DNA of 64,000 nucleotides from CAYSRC01 sp964433495. GTDB taxonomy: Bacteria > Bacillota > Clostridia > Oscillospirales > Ruminococcaceae. The stretch is taken from NCBI GenBank assembly GCA_964433495.1, contig CAYSRC010000006.1, forward strand, positions 1 to 64,000, given 5' to 3'. The notes under the pieces were generated by a model. That model did no database searches, was not told where the DNA came from, and saw only the letters and a list, made by a program, of their open reading frames with translations. This document shows positions 1 to 9,003 of this stretch, one piece after another; positions within the stretch are counted from its first letter, which is position 1, and every line of letters starts with the position of its first letter. Both the position numbers and the translations under genes were made by a program.

Positions 1-40
1 CACTCCGCACGGCAGATGCACGTTGTAATCGACGGCCGAC

Positions 41-150
41 AGGGTTCACATGCTCTCGCGAATTCTGCCGAGTGTAAAAAAGTACGACACTCGGCAGGGT
101 TCACATGCTCCCGTGAATTCTGCCGAGTGTAAAAAAGTACGACACTCGGC
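41..150. repeat. Two perfect-register tandem 55-bp units with internal hairpins
   Basis: Positions 41-95 and 96-150 are two near-identical 55-bp units. Each contains a strong inverted repeat (GCCGAGTGT and ACACTCGGC around an A-rich loop). Each also has a smaller TTCAC/G-rich-loop/GTGAA hairpin, which in reverse complement has the loop GAGAGCAT or GGGAGCAT. No coding sequence is evident. The unit belongs to the dispersed hairpin family described in the findings. Confidence 0.8.
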
Positions 151-370
151 ACGCCCCGCGAGAGTATGCGGGGTGTGCCGCATGTCCGTACCTTTAACAT
201 GCGGCAGGCTCGCGGGAATATGCGAGCCGTGTCAGCGACGGCCGGCTGAGGGATTGTCTGACTGAAGCCTCATCGCCTGACAAACCTTTTGAGGCAATCT
301 AATCCTGCCGCTTACAACCCCTCCGTCGGCTGCGCCGACCCCTCCCCTTACAAAGGGGCGGCTTAAAAAG
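148..370. repeat. Composite intergenic repeat element, copy A
   Basis: This segment holds two hairpins with a conserved loop (148-179, loop GAGAGTAT, and 207-228, loop GGGAATAT). They are followed by a block reading CCGTGTCAGCG, then CTTACAACCCCTCCGTC, then a C-rich/G-rich pair around TTACAAA. The same order of blocks occurs at 14882-15045, so this is a dispersed composite repeat. Nothing in it looks like a gene. Confidence 0.7.
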
Positions 371-380
371 TCCCTTTCCT

Positions 381-477
381 CAAGGCTTTGCCCTTAAGTT
401 CTTGTCCCCGAGGCTCCCTTCCCGCACGTCGTTTCTTTTGCACGCGGGAAGGAAGCCTCGGGCTCGCAGAAAGCCTT
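381..477. repeat. Long nested inverted repeat
   Basis: Arms 407-425 and 444-462 are 19 nt long with one mismatch (CCCGAGGCT... against ...AGCCTCGGG). A second pair, CAAGGCTTT at 381-389 and AAAGCCTTG at 469-477, encloses them. The structure could fold as a long hairpin. It lies downstream of the MATE gene that ends at 605 and may help end its transcript, although there is no T-run. The rest of 463-604 shows nothing recognisable. Confidence 0.6.
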
Positions 478-604
478 GCGCTCATTTTTAAGAGAATATA
501 TGCGCTATGTATAAAGGGAAGCGTCGACGCGCAGCTTGAACAAGCCCCTGTTGCGGCTTTGGCTCATCATCTCAACAATCCCCGGCGCAGCGGGCGTCGG
601 CGCG

Positions 605-1981
605 CTAATCCGAAACTCTTTCACCCTCCCTGTCTTCCCACGACATCAGGCTGTCTTTTTTGACCGCATAGTAAACAAGCCCGACAGCGTCCGCCAAAAA
701 CCACCCGATGGGGACCGACCACCAAATGCCCGTGACCCCGATTGACGGCACGGCCGAAAGGATGTATGCCAGCGCAACGCGGGTGCCCAGCGAAATGACG
801 GTGAGCACCACCGACATGCCGGGCCTGCCGAGGGCGCGGTAGAGCCCGTACAGCAGAAACAGGCACCCGATGCCGCAGTAAAACGCCCCCTCGATGTGCA
901 GATACCCTATCCCCTGCAAAACGATCTCGTCGACTGCGGGGTCGCCCGGGTCGACAAACAGGCCCATCAGCGGCCGCGCAAACGCCCAAACACACACCGA
1001 CACGGCCGCGCTGAAGACGGCCGCGGTCAACGCCGCGCCCCTGAGTCCGTCGCTTATCCTTTTTCGCTTTTTCGCGCCGTAGTTTTGGGCGATAAAGGTG
1101 GAAAAGGCGTTGCCGAAATCCTGCACCGGCATGTATGCGAAGGCATCGATCTTAACCGCGGCCGCAAACGCCGCCATAACCACCGACCCGAAGCTGTTGA
1201 CAAGGCCCTGCACCATGAGGATGCCGAGATTCATCACCGACTGCTGGACGCAGGTCAGCACCGAAAAGCCCGCAATCTCCCGCACGCACGCGCGCGATAC
1301 GCGGCGGCCGAGCAGGCTTTGCCTCACAATCCCGTACCGCGAGAGGGTGTATATCGCGATGCCGATGCCCGAAACATACTGCGAGATGACGGTCGCCTCG
1401 GCGGCGCCCGCCGCGCCGCGCCCGAGCACGACAACGAACAGCAGGTCAAGCGCTATGTTGAGCAGCGCACAGACCGTCAAAAAGGCAAGCGGGGTAACAG
1501 AATTTCCGACAGAGCGCAGAAAAGACGCAAAATAATTGTACAGAAACACCGCAGCGATGCCGCAAAAGATCACCGCAAGATATTCGCGCATCATCCCCCA
1601 CACCTCGGACGGGACGTTGAGAAACACCCGGATACCGTCAAGGCAGAGGAAGGCTGCGGCGTTGATGAGCACCGTGATGCCGGCGATGAGCGCAAAGGAC
1701 GCCGAGATGCTCTCCCGCAGCCTCTTTTCATCCCGCTCGCCGAACCGTATCGAAAAGACCGCGCCGCTGCCCATACACAGACCGAGCAAAACCGACGTCA
1801 AAAACGTCATGAGCGAAAACGCCGAGCCCACCGCAGCAAGAGCGTCCTTGCCGAGATATTTCCCGACAATCACGGTGTCGGCGATGTTGTAGCACTGCTG
1901 AAGAAGGTTGCCCGCAATCATCGGCGCCGCAAAAAGCAGCATCGTCCTGATAACCGGGCCCTTTGTGAGGTCTCTGTTCAT
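605..1981 (-). CDS. MATE family multidrug/Na+ (H+) antiporter, paralogue 1
   Basis: This 458-residue polytopic membrane protein should export cationic drugs or metabolites in exchange for Na+ or H+. The N-terminal motif around residues 21-52 (MIAGNLLQQCYNIADTVIVG, then the GxxxLAAVG pattern) is typical of the MatE fold. Two MatE repeats, about 12 helices and the length of about 450 residues all fit the family. The ATG at 1981 has GGAG 7 nt upstream. It has its own promoter (2092-2120), separated by a terminator from the sugar operon upstream, so it is probably expressed independently. It is one of three MATE paralogues in the first 23 kb. The substrate cannot be told from sequence. Confidence 0.9.
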   Translation of the reverse strand: MNRDLTKGPVIRTMLLFAAPMIAGNLLQQCYNIADTVIVGKYLGKDALAAVGSAFSLMTFLTSVLLGLCMGSGAVFSIRFGERDEKRLRESISASFALIAGITVLINAAAFLCLDGIRVFLNVPSEVWGMMREYLAVIFCGIAAVFLYNYFASFLRSVGNSVTPLAFLTVCALLNIALDLLFVVVLGRGAAGAAEATVISQYVSGIGIAIYTLSRYGIVRQSLLGRRVSRACVREIAGFSVLTCVQQSVMNLGILMVQGLVNSFGSVVMAAFAAAVKIDAFAYMPVQDFGNAFSTFIAQNYGAKKRKRISDGLRGAALTAAVFSAAVSVCVWAFARPLMGLFVDPGDPAVDEIVLQGIGYLHIEGAFYCGIGCLFLLYGLYRALGRPGMSVVLTVISLGTRVALAYILSAVPSIGVTGIWWSVPIGWFLADAVGLVYYAVKKDSLMSWEDREGERVSD

Positions 1982-2091
1982 ACCGAAGCTCCGTCGTTGG
2001 TTGTGTTATTTTGACAAGATATCGCCCGAGCCGGGGGGGCTGCGCCCGACAAAGCAAGGGCAGACCGCTCCGGCCCTGCGGCGGCCTCTTC

Positions 2092-2120
2092 ATTATAACC
2101 CTATCCGACCTGCGGTTCAA
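2092..2120 (-). promoter_or_regulatory. SigmaA-type promoter of the MATE gene at 605-1981
   Basis: On the minus strand, TTGAAC (2115-2120) and TATAAT (2092-2097) are separated by exactly 17 nt. Transcription would start near 2085 and give a leader of about 105 nt before the ATG at 1981. Confidence 0.7.
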
Positions 2121-2137
2121 CAACGGTCTTTTTGCCG

Positions 2138-2173
2138 AAAAAGGTCTGCGAGCCCTATGCCCGCAGACCTTTT
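2138..2173 (-). terminator. Intrinsic terminator of the sugar operon
   Basis: Arms CGCAGACCTTTT (2162-2173) and AAAAAGGTCTGCG (2138-2150) form a stem of about 10 bp. Read on the minus strand it ends in a run of five T. It lies 50 nt after the stop of the class II aldolase and before the promoter of the next gene. Confidence 0.8.
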
Positions 2174-2222
2174 GATATCGCCTGTCCGCCGTGCGTCCGT
2201 GCCCCGTCCGCAGGCCGCGCGT

Positions 2223-3077
2223 TCAGGCCCTGTTGTTCGACATCGTCTTTCGCATCCACTCGGCCGCGGTGTGTGAAACCGCCTCGACCGCCTGCTCGAA
2301 CATGTGATCGTGATAGTGCGCCTTGTCGGTTGCGGCCAGCACCGGCCGCAGCGCATCCATGTAGGCGTGGAAGATGCAGGTGCCGACGTTGACCTTGTTG
2401 ATGCCGTTTCGGACGGCGGCCCTGACCGCGTCCTCGGGGATGCCCGTGCCGCCGTGCAGCACGAGCTTGACGTCCACCGCCTCGTTTATCTCGGCCAACC
2501 GCTCGATGTTGAGCTGCGGCCTCTCGGTATAAAACCCGTGGGCGTTGCCGATGCCGACCGCAAGCGAGTCGACCCCCGTGCTCCGGGCGTACAGAACGGC
2601 GTCCTCGACCCGCGTCAAAAACTCCTCGCCCTCCTTAAAGGGCACACCCTCCCAGCCGCTGCCTCGTATCCTGCCGATCTCCCCCTCGACAAAGACGCCT
2701 TTGGGATGGGCGTAGGACACGACGCGCCCCGTTATCCCTATATTCTCCTCGAGCGGCTTGCTCGATGCGTCGATCATGACCGAGGGATACCCGCAGTCGA
2801 TTGCCTCAAAGCACATCGCGGGGGACACGCTGTGGTCGAGGTGATAGACCACCGGGACGCGGGCGCTCTCGACGGCTGCCGCGCACATGCCGTTAAGATA
2901 GGGTATGCCCACGGTGTCGACCACGGGCGGCACCATCTGGAGGATGACGGGGGCGTGCTCGCGCTCGGCGGCTCTGATGATGCCGAGGCAGTCCCAGATG
3001 TCGGTTATGTTGAAGGACACGACCCCAAAGCCCTCCTCGTCCGCCCACTCGAGCAAACGGTTCATGGATATTCTCAT
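2223..3077 (-). CDS. Class II fructose/tagatose-bisphosphate-type aldolase (operon-distal copy)
   Basis: This zinc-dependent aldolase should cleave a ketose-1,6-bisphosphate or ketose-1-phosphate into dihydroxyacetone phosphate and an aldehyde. Class II signatures are all present: HLDH (residues 79-82), the Glu in VEGEIG (132), GNAHG with His180 and LVLHGGTG with His208 as a metal ligand. At 284 residues it has the GatY/KbaY/FbaA size. The ATG at 3077 is chosen because GGAGGG lies 7 nt upstream; a TTG 15 nt further upstream lacks a ribosome site. It is the last gene of the sugar operon, directly after the interrupted kinase. The exact substrate is unknown. Confidence 0.9.
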   Translation of the reverse strand: MRISMNRLLEWADEEGFGVVSFNITDIWDCLGIIRAAEREHAPVILQMVPPVVDTVGIPYLNGMCAAAVESARVPVVYHLDHSVSPAMCFEAIDCGYPSVMIDASSKPLEENIGITGRVVSYAHPKGVFVEGEIGRIRGSGWEGVPFKEGEEFLTRVEDAVLYARSTGVDSLAVGIGNAHGFYTERPQLNIERLAEINEAVDVKLVLHGGTGIPEDAVRAAVRNGINKVNVGTCIFHAYMDALRPVLAATDKAHYHDHMFEQAVEAVSHTAAEWMRKTMSNNRA

Positions 3078-3093
3078 CTGCAATCCCTCCAAA

Positions 3094-4041
3094 TCACGAT
3101 AGTTTAAGCTTTAAAAACCTGTCGAGTCCCTCGGCGGTCACCGCCCCGCTCGAGCCGACCCTGCCCGCCGTCAGCGCGCCAGCGGCGTTTGCGCGCACGG
3201 CGCATTCGCGGTGCGGCAGGCCGTCCGCGAGGGCCGCCAAAAACGCTGCGACAAAGCTGTCGCCGCACCCCGTGAGATCCCTTACCTGCGCGACCCGAAA
3301 GCCCTCGACCTGTTCGACAAGCTGCTCTGTAGACAAAAAGCACCCGTCCGCGCCGAGCTTTATCACGACGTTTTTCACCCCCGCGCCGTGAAAGGCCCGC
3401 GCGCACCGCACGGGGTCGCGCGACCCCGTGAGCGCCGCCGCCTCCGAGATGCTCGGCAAAAACCAGTCGAGCTGCGAAAGCAGCGGCGCGATGTCGCCGA
3501 GCGACGCCCCCGCGGGCGGCGTCGTGGTGTCGGCCGCCGTCACGCAGCCCGCGGCGCGCGCGGCCCGCATCGTCCTCTCGGTTATCCGCCCGCAGCCGAA
3601 CACGCTGTTGAGGCAGACGATCCGCGCCGAACAGAGCATGCCGGGGCGGGCATCGTCGTCGCACAGGTCCGCGTTCGCCCCTTCGCACGACAGGTGCGAG
3701 GTTTCGCCGCCCGTTTCGAGGTTGACGACGATGCCCGAGGCCCCGCCCGCGCGTGCGACAAACCCCGTGTCCACCCCCGCGGCGGCGAGCTCGTCCGAGA
3801 GAACACGCCCCGCCCGGTCGCGGCCCATACGCCCGCACAGGGCGGCGCGCCCGCCGAGCCGCGCGAAGGTCACGGCTCAGTTGGCGGCGTCGCCGCCGAC
3901 GTTGAGCCTTATCCCCCGGACGCTGCTGAGCTTGGACAGCGGCATCTCGCGCCTGAAGCCCTCAACGGTGACATCGAGGTTTATCATCCCGACAAACAGC
4001 GCGTCAAACGATCTCGCTCCCCCGTCCGGCGTCCTTGTCAT
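3094..4041 (-). pseudogene. PfkB-family sugar kinase interrupted by one in-frame TGA
   Basis: A 316-codon reading frame (315 sense positions) encodes a ribokinase/PfkB kinase. The N-terminal segment (residues 13-54, ending GGDAAN) and the C-terminal catalytic motif DLTGCGDSF (Asp at codon 261) are intact and in one frame. Codon 55 is TGA (3877-3879), exactly inside the conserved GGxxxNxA motif; the frame resumes with AVTFARLGG. The ATG at 4041 overlaps the stop of the aldo/keto reductase in ATGA, so translational coupling is preserved. A recent nonsense mutation or a base-calling error is most likely. Restart at the GTG at 3873 would lose part of the sugar-binding region. Recoding as selenocysteine is possible but weakly supported, since this position is variable in the family. 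Confidence 0.8.
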
Positions 4042-4934
4042 CGTATCTTTTGCTGTCCGCTTGCGGCGTATATCTCGTACCACTCGCTGCGCTCGAGCCT
4101 GACGTCGAGCGCTTTCAGCGCGGTGTCGAGCCGCTCGAGCCTGCCCGAGCCCGAGATGGGCAGCGTCCCGACGGGGTGCTGCATGATCCACGCGTACACA
4201 ATCACGGCGGGCTCGACCCCATGGCGCTCGGCGATCTCGTTCACCTTTTTGCGCGCGGCAAGGCACTCGGGCGCGTCCGAGGTGAACAGCCGCCCGCCCG
4301 CGAGCGGCGACCAAATCATCGGATGGATTCCCTGCGAGGTCAGCACGTCCATCATGCCGGAATTGAAATGCTCAAAGCAGACGGGGTTCCACTCGATTTG
4401 GTTGGTGACAAGCTGCCCGCCCGTCGCCCGGTTGAGCGCCTCAAACTTGAACGGGTCAAAGTTGGACACCCCTATCTCCCGCACAAGGCCCTCCTTTTTG
4501 AGGTCGAGCAGCGCTCGGGCGGTCTCGTCAAAGTCTATCATCGGGTCCTCGCGGTGAATGAGGTAGAGATCCAGCCTGTCGGTCGCAAGCCGCGCAAGGC
4601 TCTGCTTGCAGGACAGCTTGACGCGCTCGCAGGTCGTGTCATAAAAGCCGAACACGCTCCCGTCCGCGAGCCTTGTCTTGAATATCCCCGTCTTGGACAC
4701 AAGCTCTATCCTGTCCCGGATGGTGGGGTCGTATCGAAATGCCTCGCCCATCATCCTCTCGCACTCGGTGTCGGCGTATATCTCGGCGGTGTCAAAGCTG
4801 GTGACGCCGCGGTCGATGCAGGCGTTCATGAACGCCGCGAGCTCCTTTGGGCTTTTGCCCCACCCGTCCAGCCGCCAGAACCCCTGAACAATCGCGGACA
4901 GCGACAGCTTGTCGCTCAAAGCTATCTTTTTCAT
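4038..4934 (-). CDS. Aldo/keto reductase (YdhF-like)
   Basis: This 298-residue TIM-barrel oxidoreductase should reduce a sugar aldehyde or ketone, or oxidise the alcohol, using NAD(P)H. The catalytic tetrad is visible: Asp48 and Tyr53 in FDTAEIYAD, Lys81 in SKTGI and His127 in YLIHRED. The C-terminal ISGSGRLERLD segment fits cofactor binding. The ATG at 4934 has GGAG 6 nt upstream. It sits between the transporter permease and a PfkB kinase, so it probably interconverts a sugar and its polyol or keto form before phosphorylation; that role is inference. Confidence 0.88.
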   Translation of the reverse strand: MKKIALSDKLSLSAIVQGFWRLDGWGKSPKELAAFMNACIDRGVTSFDTAEIYADTECERMMGEAFRYDPTIRDRIELVSKTGIFKTRLADGSVFGFYDTTCERVKLSCKQSLARLATDRLDLYLIHREDPMIDFDETARALLDLKKEGLVREIGVSNFDPFKFEALNRATGGQLVTNQIEWNPVCFEHFNSGMMDVLTSQGIHPMIWSPLAGGRLFTSDAPECLAARKKVNEIAERHGVEPAVIVYAWIMQHPVGTLPISGSGRLERLDTALKALDVRLERSEWYEIYAASGQQKIR

Positions 4935-4969
4935 GTTATCTCCTCAAAATCAGTTGGGATGTCGGTAAG

Positions 4970-5971
4970 CTAAGCGTTCTTTCTCATGTCGAGGGCGACG
5001 GCGCTGCAGATGATGATGCCCTTAATGATCAGCTGCCAGTTGGGGTTGACGCCGATAAACGCGAGGCCGTAGCTTATGATCGTGAAGATGATGACGCCGA
5101 TCACCGCGCCCGACACCTTGCCTATGCCGCCCGCGAGCGAAACGCCGCCGACGACGCAGGAGGATATCGCGTCGAACTCGTAAGACGTGCCGTAGGAGCT
5201 GTTCGCGCCGCCCGTCCTCGCGACCTCTAAGATGCCCGCAAAGCCCACGAGGACACTCTCGATGACAAACGCCGAGATGATAATCCTGTTGACGTTGACG
5301 CCCGACACCTTGGCGGCCTCCTTGTTGCCGCCGACGATGTACAGGTGCTTGCCGTACACCGTGCGGTTGAGCACAAACCAAACGATAACGGCGATAACAA
5401 TCGCGATGTACACAAGCAGACTTATGTCAAGCAGCCTGTAGCTGCTCAAAAAGGTCAACTCATCCTTAATGCCGCCGATGGGCTGCGAGCGGTTGGGCTC
5501 CTGGGAGAAGTACAGGCAGTTTATGCCGTAGACGATTGTAGACATGCCGAACGTCGCGATGAAGGGCGCCATCTTGAGCTTTGCAATCATGAAGCCGTTG
5601 CAAAACCCTATCAATGCGACCACCGCGAGCGAGATAATAATCGGGACAATGATCGGCAGGTCGGGCAGGTCGGGATAGAACCTGCTGGCGTATGTGAGGG
5701 TTTGGGTCATCGACGCCACCAAAACAGCAGACAGGCCGACCTGACGGCCGCCCGCGAGGTCGGTGCCGCCCAGCAGCAGCGGAAACATCAGCCCCAGCGC
5801 GACAATCAGCTTGACCGACGACTGGGTAAGCACGTCCTTGACGACGCGCCACTGCAAAAATGAGGGCTCGACGATGATGATGACAACCACCATGAGCAGC
5901 AGTACCAAAACAAGGGCTTTGTCCACAAGTACCGACTTGATTTTATTCCGATTCAGAGCTTTTATGTTCAT
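4970..5971 (-). CDS. mglC: Sugar ABC transporter permease (RbsC/MglC type)
   Basis: This 333-residue inner-membrane permease forms the translocation pore of a carbohydrate ABC importer. It has about 10 hydrophobic helices, the first at residues 15-37, and the conserved cytoplasmic loop with [10 protein letters not shown] near residue 275 that contacts the ATPase. Length and composition match the BPD_transp_2 family. The ATG at 5971 lies 5 nt after the ATPase stop, preceded by a weak GAGAG. The gene name follows the MglB-like binding protein of the same operon; the substrate is not proven. Confidence 0.88.
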   Translation of the reverse strand: MNIKALNRNKIKSVLVDKALVLVLLLMVVVIIIVEPSFLQWRVVKDVLTQSSVKLIVALGLMFPLLLGGTDLAGGRQVGLSAVLVASMTQTLTYASRFYPDLPDLPIIVPIIISLAVVALIGFCNGFMIAKLKMAPFIATFGMSTIVYGINCLYFSQEPNRSQPIGGIKDELTFLSSYRLLDISLLVYIAIVIAVIVWFVLNRTVYGKHLYIVGGNKEAAKVSGVNVNRIIISAFVIESVLVGFAGILEVARTGGANSSYGTSYEFDAISSCVVGGVSLAGGIGKVSGAVIGVIIFTIISYGLAFIGVNPNWQLIIKGIIICSAVALDMRKNA

Positions 5972-5976
5972 TTCTC

Positions 5977-7491
5977 TCACCCCGCTTTGTCCGTTTTTGA
6001 CGAAAAGCTCGTCGCAAGTTCCATAACCTTTACCTGGGTCGCCTCGGCGGCGTCGAGGATGCCGGTCACCCTGCCCTCGCACATGACCATCACCCTGTCC
6101 GACATGCCCAGCAGCTCGGGCATCTCGGACGACACCATGATGACCGCGTGGCCCTGTGCGGCAAGATCCCGCATGATCTTGTAGATCTCGTACTTTGCTC
6201 CGACGTCCACGCCCCTTGTGGGCTCGTCGAGGATGAGTATCCTCGACCCCGCGAGCAGCCAGCGCCCGACAAGAACCTTTTGCTGGTTGCCGCCCGACAG
6301 ATTTTGGATCTGCATCTCCCTGCTCGCCATCCTCACGTCGAGGCGCGAGCAGACGTCGTCGACCGGCTTGTCGAGCGCGCGCGGCCTGATAAAGCCCTTG
6401 GTAAAGCGTTTAAACGCCGCGACGAGCGCGTTATCCTTTACCGAGAGCATCGGGATGATCCCCGTCGCGCGGCGCTCCTCGGTGAGCAGCGCAAAGCCGT
6501 TTTCAATCGCCTCGTGCGGCGTGCCGTTGTTGATCGGCCTGCCGTCGAGCTCGACGGCGCCCGACGCTGTCGGGCGCAGGCCGAAGATCGACTCGACCAG
6601 CTCGGTCCTCTGTGCGCCGACAAGGCCGCCGAGGCCCAAAATCTCGCCCTTTCGCAGCTCGAAGCTCACGTCCTTAAACGAGCGCGGGTCGGCGCTCGTG
6701 AGGTTTTTGACGCTCAGCAGAACCTCGTCGGACGGCTGCTTTTCCCGCGCGGGGAACCGCTCGTCCATCTGTCTGCCGACCATCAAGTTTATAAGCTCGC
6801 CGATCGTCATGTCCTGCGTCCTGCGGCTCTCGATAAACCTGCCGTCCCGCATCACCGTGACGTCGTCCGCTATCTGGAAGATCTCCTCCAGCTTGTGGGA
6901 GATGTAGATGATCGAGCAGCCGTCCGCCTTGAGCTTTCTGATAATGTTGAACAGGTGCTCGGTCTCGGCAAGCGTCAGCGACGAGGTCGGCTCGTCCATG
7001 ATGACGACGCGGGCGTTGCACGAGATGGCCTTGGCTATCTCGACCGCCTGCATCTGCGAGACCGAGAGATCCTTTGCAAGCGTTTTGGGCGAGATGTCAA
7101 ACTCGAGATCCTTTATAAGATCCTCGGTCTTTTTCTGCATCAGGGCCTCGTCGACAAACAGGCCCTTTTTTTCAAACCTGCCGACCCAAATGTTGTCGGT
7201 GACGGTTCTGTAGGGGATGGGCGTGAGCTCCTGCTGTATCATCGAGATACCCTGCTTCAGGGCGTCATGCGGGGAGGTTATGCTGACCTTTTCGCCGTCC
7301 AGGCGTATCTCTCCGCTGTCCGGGCGATATATCCCGAACAGGCATTTCATAAGGGTCGATTTACCCGCGCCGTTCTCCCCTATCAGCGCGTGAACGGCGC
7401 CCGGACGGACGTTCAGCTGAACGTTGTCAAGCGCCTTTATCCCCGGAAACACCTTGGTCATGCCGGTTATCTGCAAGCGATAGTCCTGCAA
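5977..7491 (-). CDS. mglA: Sugar ABC transporter ATPase, duplicated (RbsA/MglA type)
   Basis: This 504-residue protein has two ABC domains and energises monosaccharide uptake. The first domain shows Walker A GENGAGKST (38-46), signature LSVSQ (142-146) and Walker B VVIMDEP (162-168). The second has signature LSGGNQQK and Walker B LILDEPTRGVD, with a degenerate P-loop, as usual in the family. Translation starts at a TTG (7491) with GGAGG 7 nt upstream. It lies 317 nt after the binding-protein gene, with a hairpin between them, and 5 nt before the permease. Confidence 0.92.
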   Translation of the reverse strand: MQDYRLQITGMTKVFPGIKALDNVQLNVRPGAVHALIGENGAGKSTLMKCLFGIYRPDSGEIRLDGEKVSITSPHDALKQGISMIQQELTPIPYRTVTDNIWVGRFEKKGLFVDEALMQKKTEDLIKDLEFDISPKTLAKDLSVSQMQAVEIAKAISCNARVVIMDEPTSSLTLAETEHLFNIIRKLKADGCSIIYISHKLEEIFQIADDVTVMRDGRFIESRRTQDMTIGELINLMVGRQMDERFPAREKQPSDEVLLSVKNLTSADPRSFKDVSFELRKGEILGLGGLVGAQRTELVESIFGLRPTASGAVELDGRPINNGTPHEAIENGFALLTEERRATGIIPMLSVKDNALVAAFKRFTKGFIRPRALDKPVDDVCSRLDVRMASREMQIQNLSGGNQQKVLVGRWLLAGSRILILDEPTRGVDVGAKYEIYKIMRDLAAQGHAVIMVSSEMPELLGMSDRVMVMCEGRVTGILDAAEATQVKVMELATSFSSKTDKAG

Positions 7492-7808
7492 GCTATCACC
7501 TCCGTCGGTGTAAACTTTTAATCATGGGAAGACAGCCCTCGGCGGGGCCGGTTTTAAACGGAAAAGCGTTCGTTCCCGCCCGTAAACTCAAGCGGCATCC
7601 GACGCCTCGGGGACGGTCATCCCGGTCAAAAAGGGTTCGCTTTTGTGTCTTTCGGCGCAAAGCCCGCACCCGGGGTCTGCGCTTCGGCGGCGTCCCCTTA
7701 AGCGCGGGAGCCCCGACAAACCGTTTTAAATGAGGCGCTCCCGCGGGGAACGACGAGCCGTCCCCCGCAGGAGCATGAGCCCTTTATATAAGAGCACGTT
7801 TAAAGATA
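7492..7808 (-). other. Intergenic spacer between binding-protein and ATPase genes
   Basis: No gene is seen in this 317-bp spacer. Its only clear feature is the hairpin at 7737-7774. The remainder is GC-rich without further promoter-like signals that I can support. Confidence 0.6.
7737..7774 (-). terminator. Hairpin after the binding-protein gene (attenuating or stabilising)
   Basis: GCTCC and GCGGGG (7737-7747) pair with CCCCGC and GGAGC (7763-7774). There is no T-run. In sugar ABC operons such hairpins protect the abundant binding-protein mRNA and lower expression of the membrane components; that role is inferred here. Confidence 0.6.
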
Positions 7809-8903
7809 TTACTCCACGCTGAGCATGAGCTCAAGCACCTCGTCGACGTTCGAGTCGTCGACGATGGCGTAGGGAATCCAGATGTAGTTGCCGTCGACGG
7901 TGCACTCGACACCCACGACGCTCTCGGTCACGGGGGTGCCCTCGACGGCGGCCTTCATGACGTTGATGACCGCGATGGACTGGTTTGTCCGATCGTTGAG
8001 GACGGTGCCGAGCAGCTGCCCGTCTTTCATCGCCTGAAGGGCCTCGACCGTCGCGTCGATGCCGACGACGGGGATAAACTTATTGGGGTCGCCCGTGTTG
8101 TAGTCGTTGTTGACGGCCGCTTGAACCGCGCCCATCGCCATGCTGTCGTTGTTGCACAGAACGCCCTCGATGCCGTCGATGCCGAAGTTGGTTATCCACG
8201 CGTTCATCTTGTCAAGCGCCTGGCCCTTGTCCCAGTTGGCGACGTCGGACGCGAGAATCTCGTAGGGGATGCCCGCCGCTTTGAGAGCCTCCTCATAGGC
8301 CGCCGTGCGCAGGATGGTGTCGTTGTTGCCGACCTCGCCCTGGAAGATGCACAGCTGGAGCACGCCGTCGCCGTTCTTGTCGGCGATCTCGGTGTTCGCG
8401 TTCCAATAGTTGATGAGCGCCTGCGCGCACATCGTGCCCGACTCGGACGCCTCGGCGCCGACATACCACACCTTGTCGTACCCGTTCATGGTGTCCTCAT
8501 ACGGCATCATGTTGAAAAACACGACGGGGATGTCCTCGTCCTTGCACTTGAGCATGAGGGAGTTTGTGCACTCCTGGTCGGGCGCGCAGATGGCGACGAC
8601 GCCCGTGCCCTTTGTGAGCGCGGCCTCGAGCTTGTTGGTCGTCTTGGTGACATCGTTCTCGCCGTCCTGCATGTCGAGAACGATGCCGCTCATCTTGTCG
8701 ACCTCGCTCTGCATGATGATGCGGAAGCCGCTCTGATACTGGTCGTCAAACGCGCGCCAGATGACCGTCGCGTTGATGTCGCCGGCGGGCTCTCCGCCGC
8801 CCTCGCCGCCTTCGCCGCCCTGTGCGGGCGCGCTCGGCTGCGAGCAGGCTGCCATGGACAGCACGAGGGCGAGAACAAAGATGATGCTGAATACCTTTTT
8901 CAT
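7809..8903 (-). CDS. mglB: MglB-like hexose-binding lipoprotein
   Basis: This is a 364-residue extracellular solute-binding protein. It starts with a lipoprotein signal peptide (lipobox LSMAAC, Cys20) and a Gly/Glu linker. The fold segments parallel the galactose/glucose-binding protein MglB: DKVWYVG...ESG, a calcium-loop-like DKNGDGVLQ, LCNNDSMAMGAV and GTVLNDRTNQ. It should deliver a hexose or related sugar to the permease and ATPase. The ATG at 8903 follows GGAG. A partial cre-like sequence lies at 8952-8965 upstream, but its last positions deviate. The sugar specificity cannot be assigned. Confidence 0.9.
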   Translation of the reverse strand: MKKVFSIIFVLALVLSMAACSQPSAPAQGGEGGEGGGEPAGDINATVIWRAFDDQYQSGFRIIMQSEVDKMSGIVLDMQDGENDVTKTTNKLEAALTKGTGVVAICAPDQECTNSLMLKCKDEDIPVVFFNMMPYEDTMNGYDKVWYVGAEASESGTMCAQALINYWNANTEIADKNGDGVLQLCIFQGEVGNNDTILRTAAYEEALKAAGIPYEILASDVANWDKGQALDKMNAWITNFGIDGIEGVLCNNDSMAMGAVQAAVNNDYNTGDPNKFIPVVGIDATVEALQAMKDGQLLGTVLNDRTNQSIAVINVMKAAVEGTPVTESVVGVECTVDGNYIWIPYAIVDDSNVDEVLELMLSVE

Positions 8904-9003
8904 GTTCTTCTCCTTATCTCAATATGTTCTTATTAACTGCGACCGCACCTTTGCAATCGCTTGTTAAACGGTTTTTTGTCGGATAAACGCGCCGCGAGCT
9001 GCC

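Noticed and set aside
3877..3879. Firm call of selenocysteine at the pfkB TGA
   Set aside because: The position is not catalytic and is variable in the family; the downstream hairpin is what GC-rich sequence yields by chance; no Sec genes are visible here.
3877..3879. TGA as a sense codon throughout the genome
   Set aside because: Many intact genes here end in TGA, including those with ATGA overlaps such as the aldo/keto reductase and azlC.
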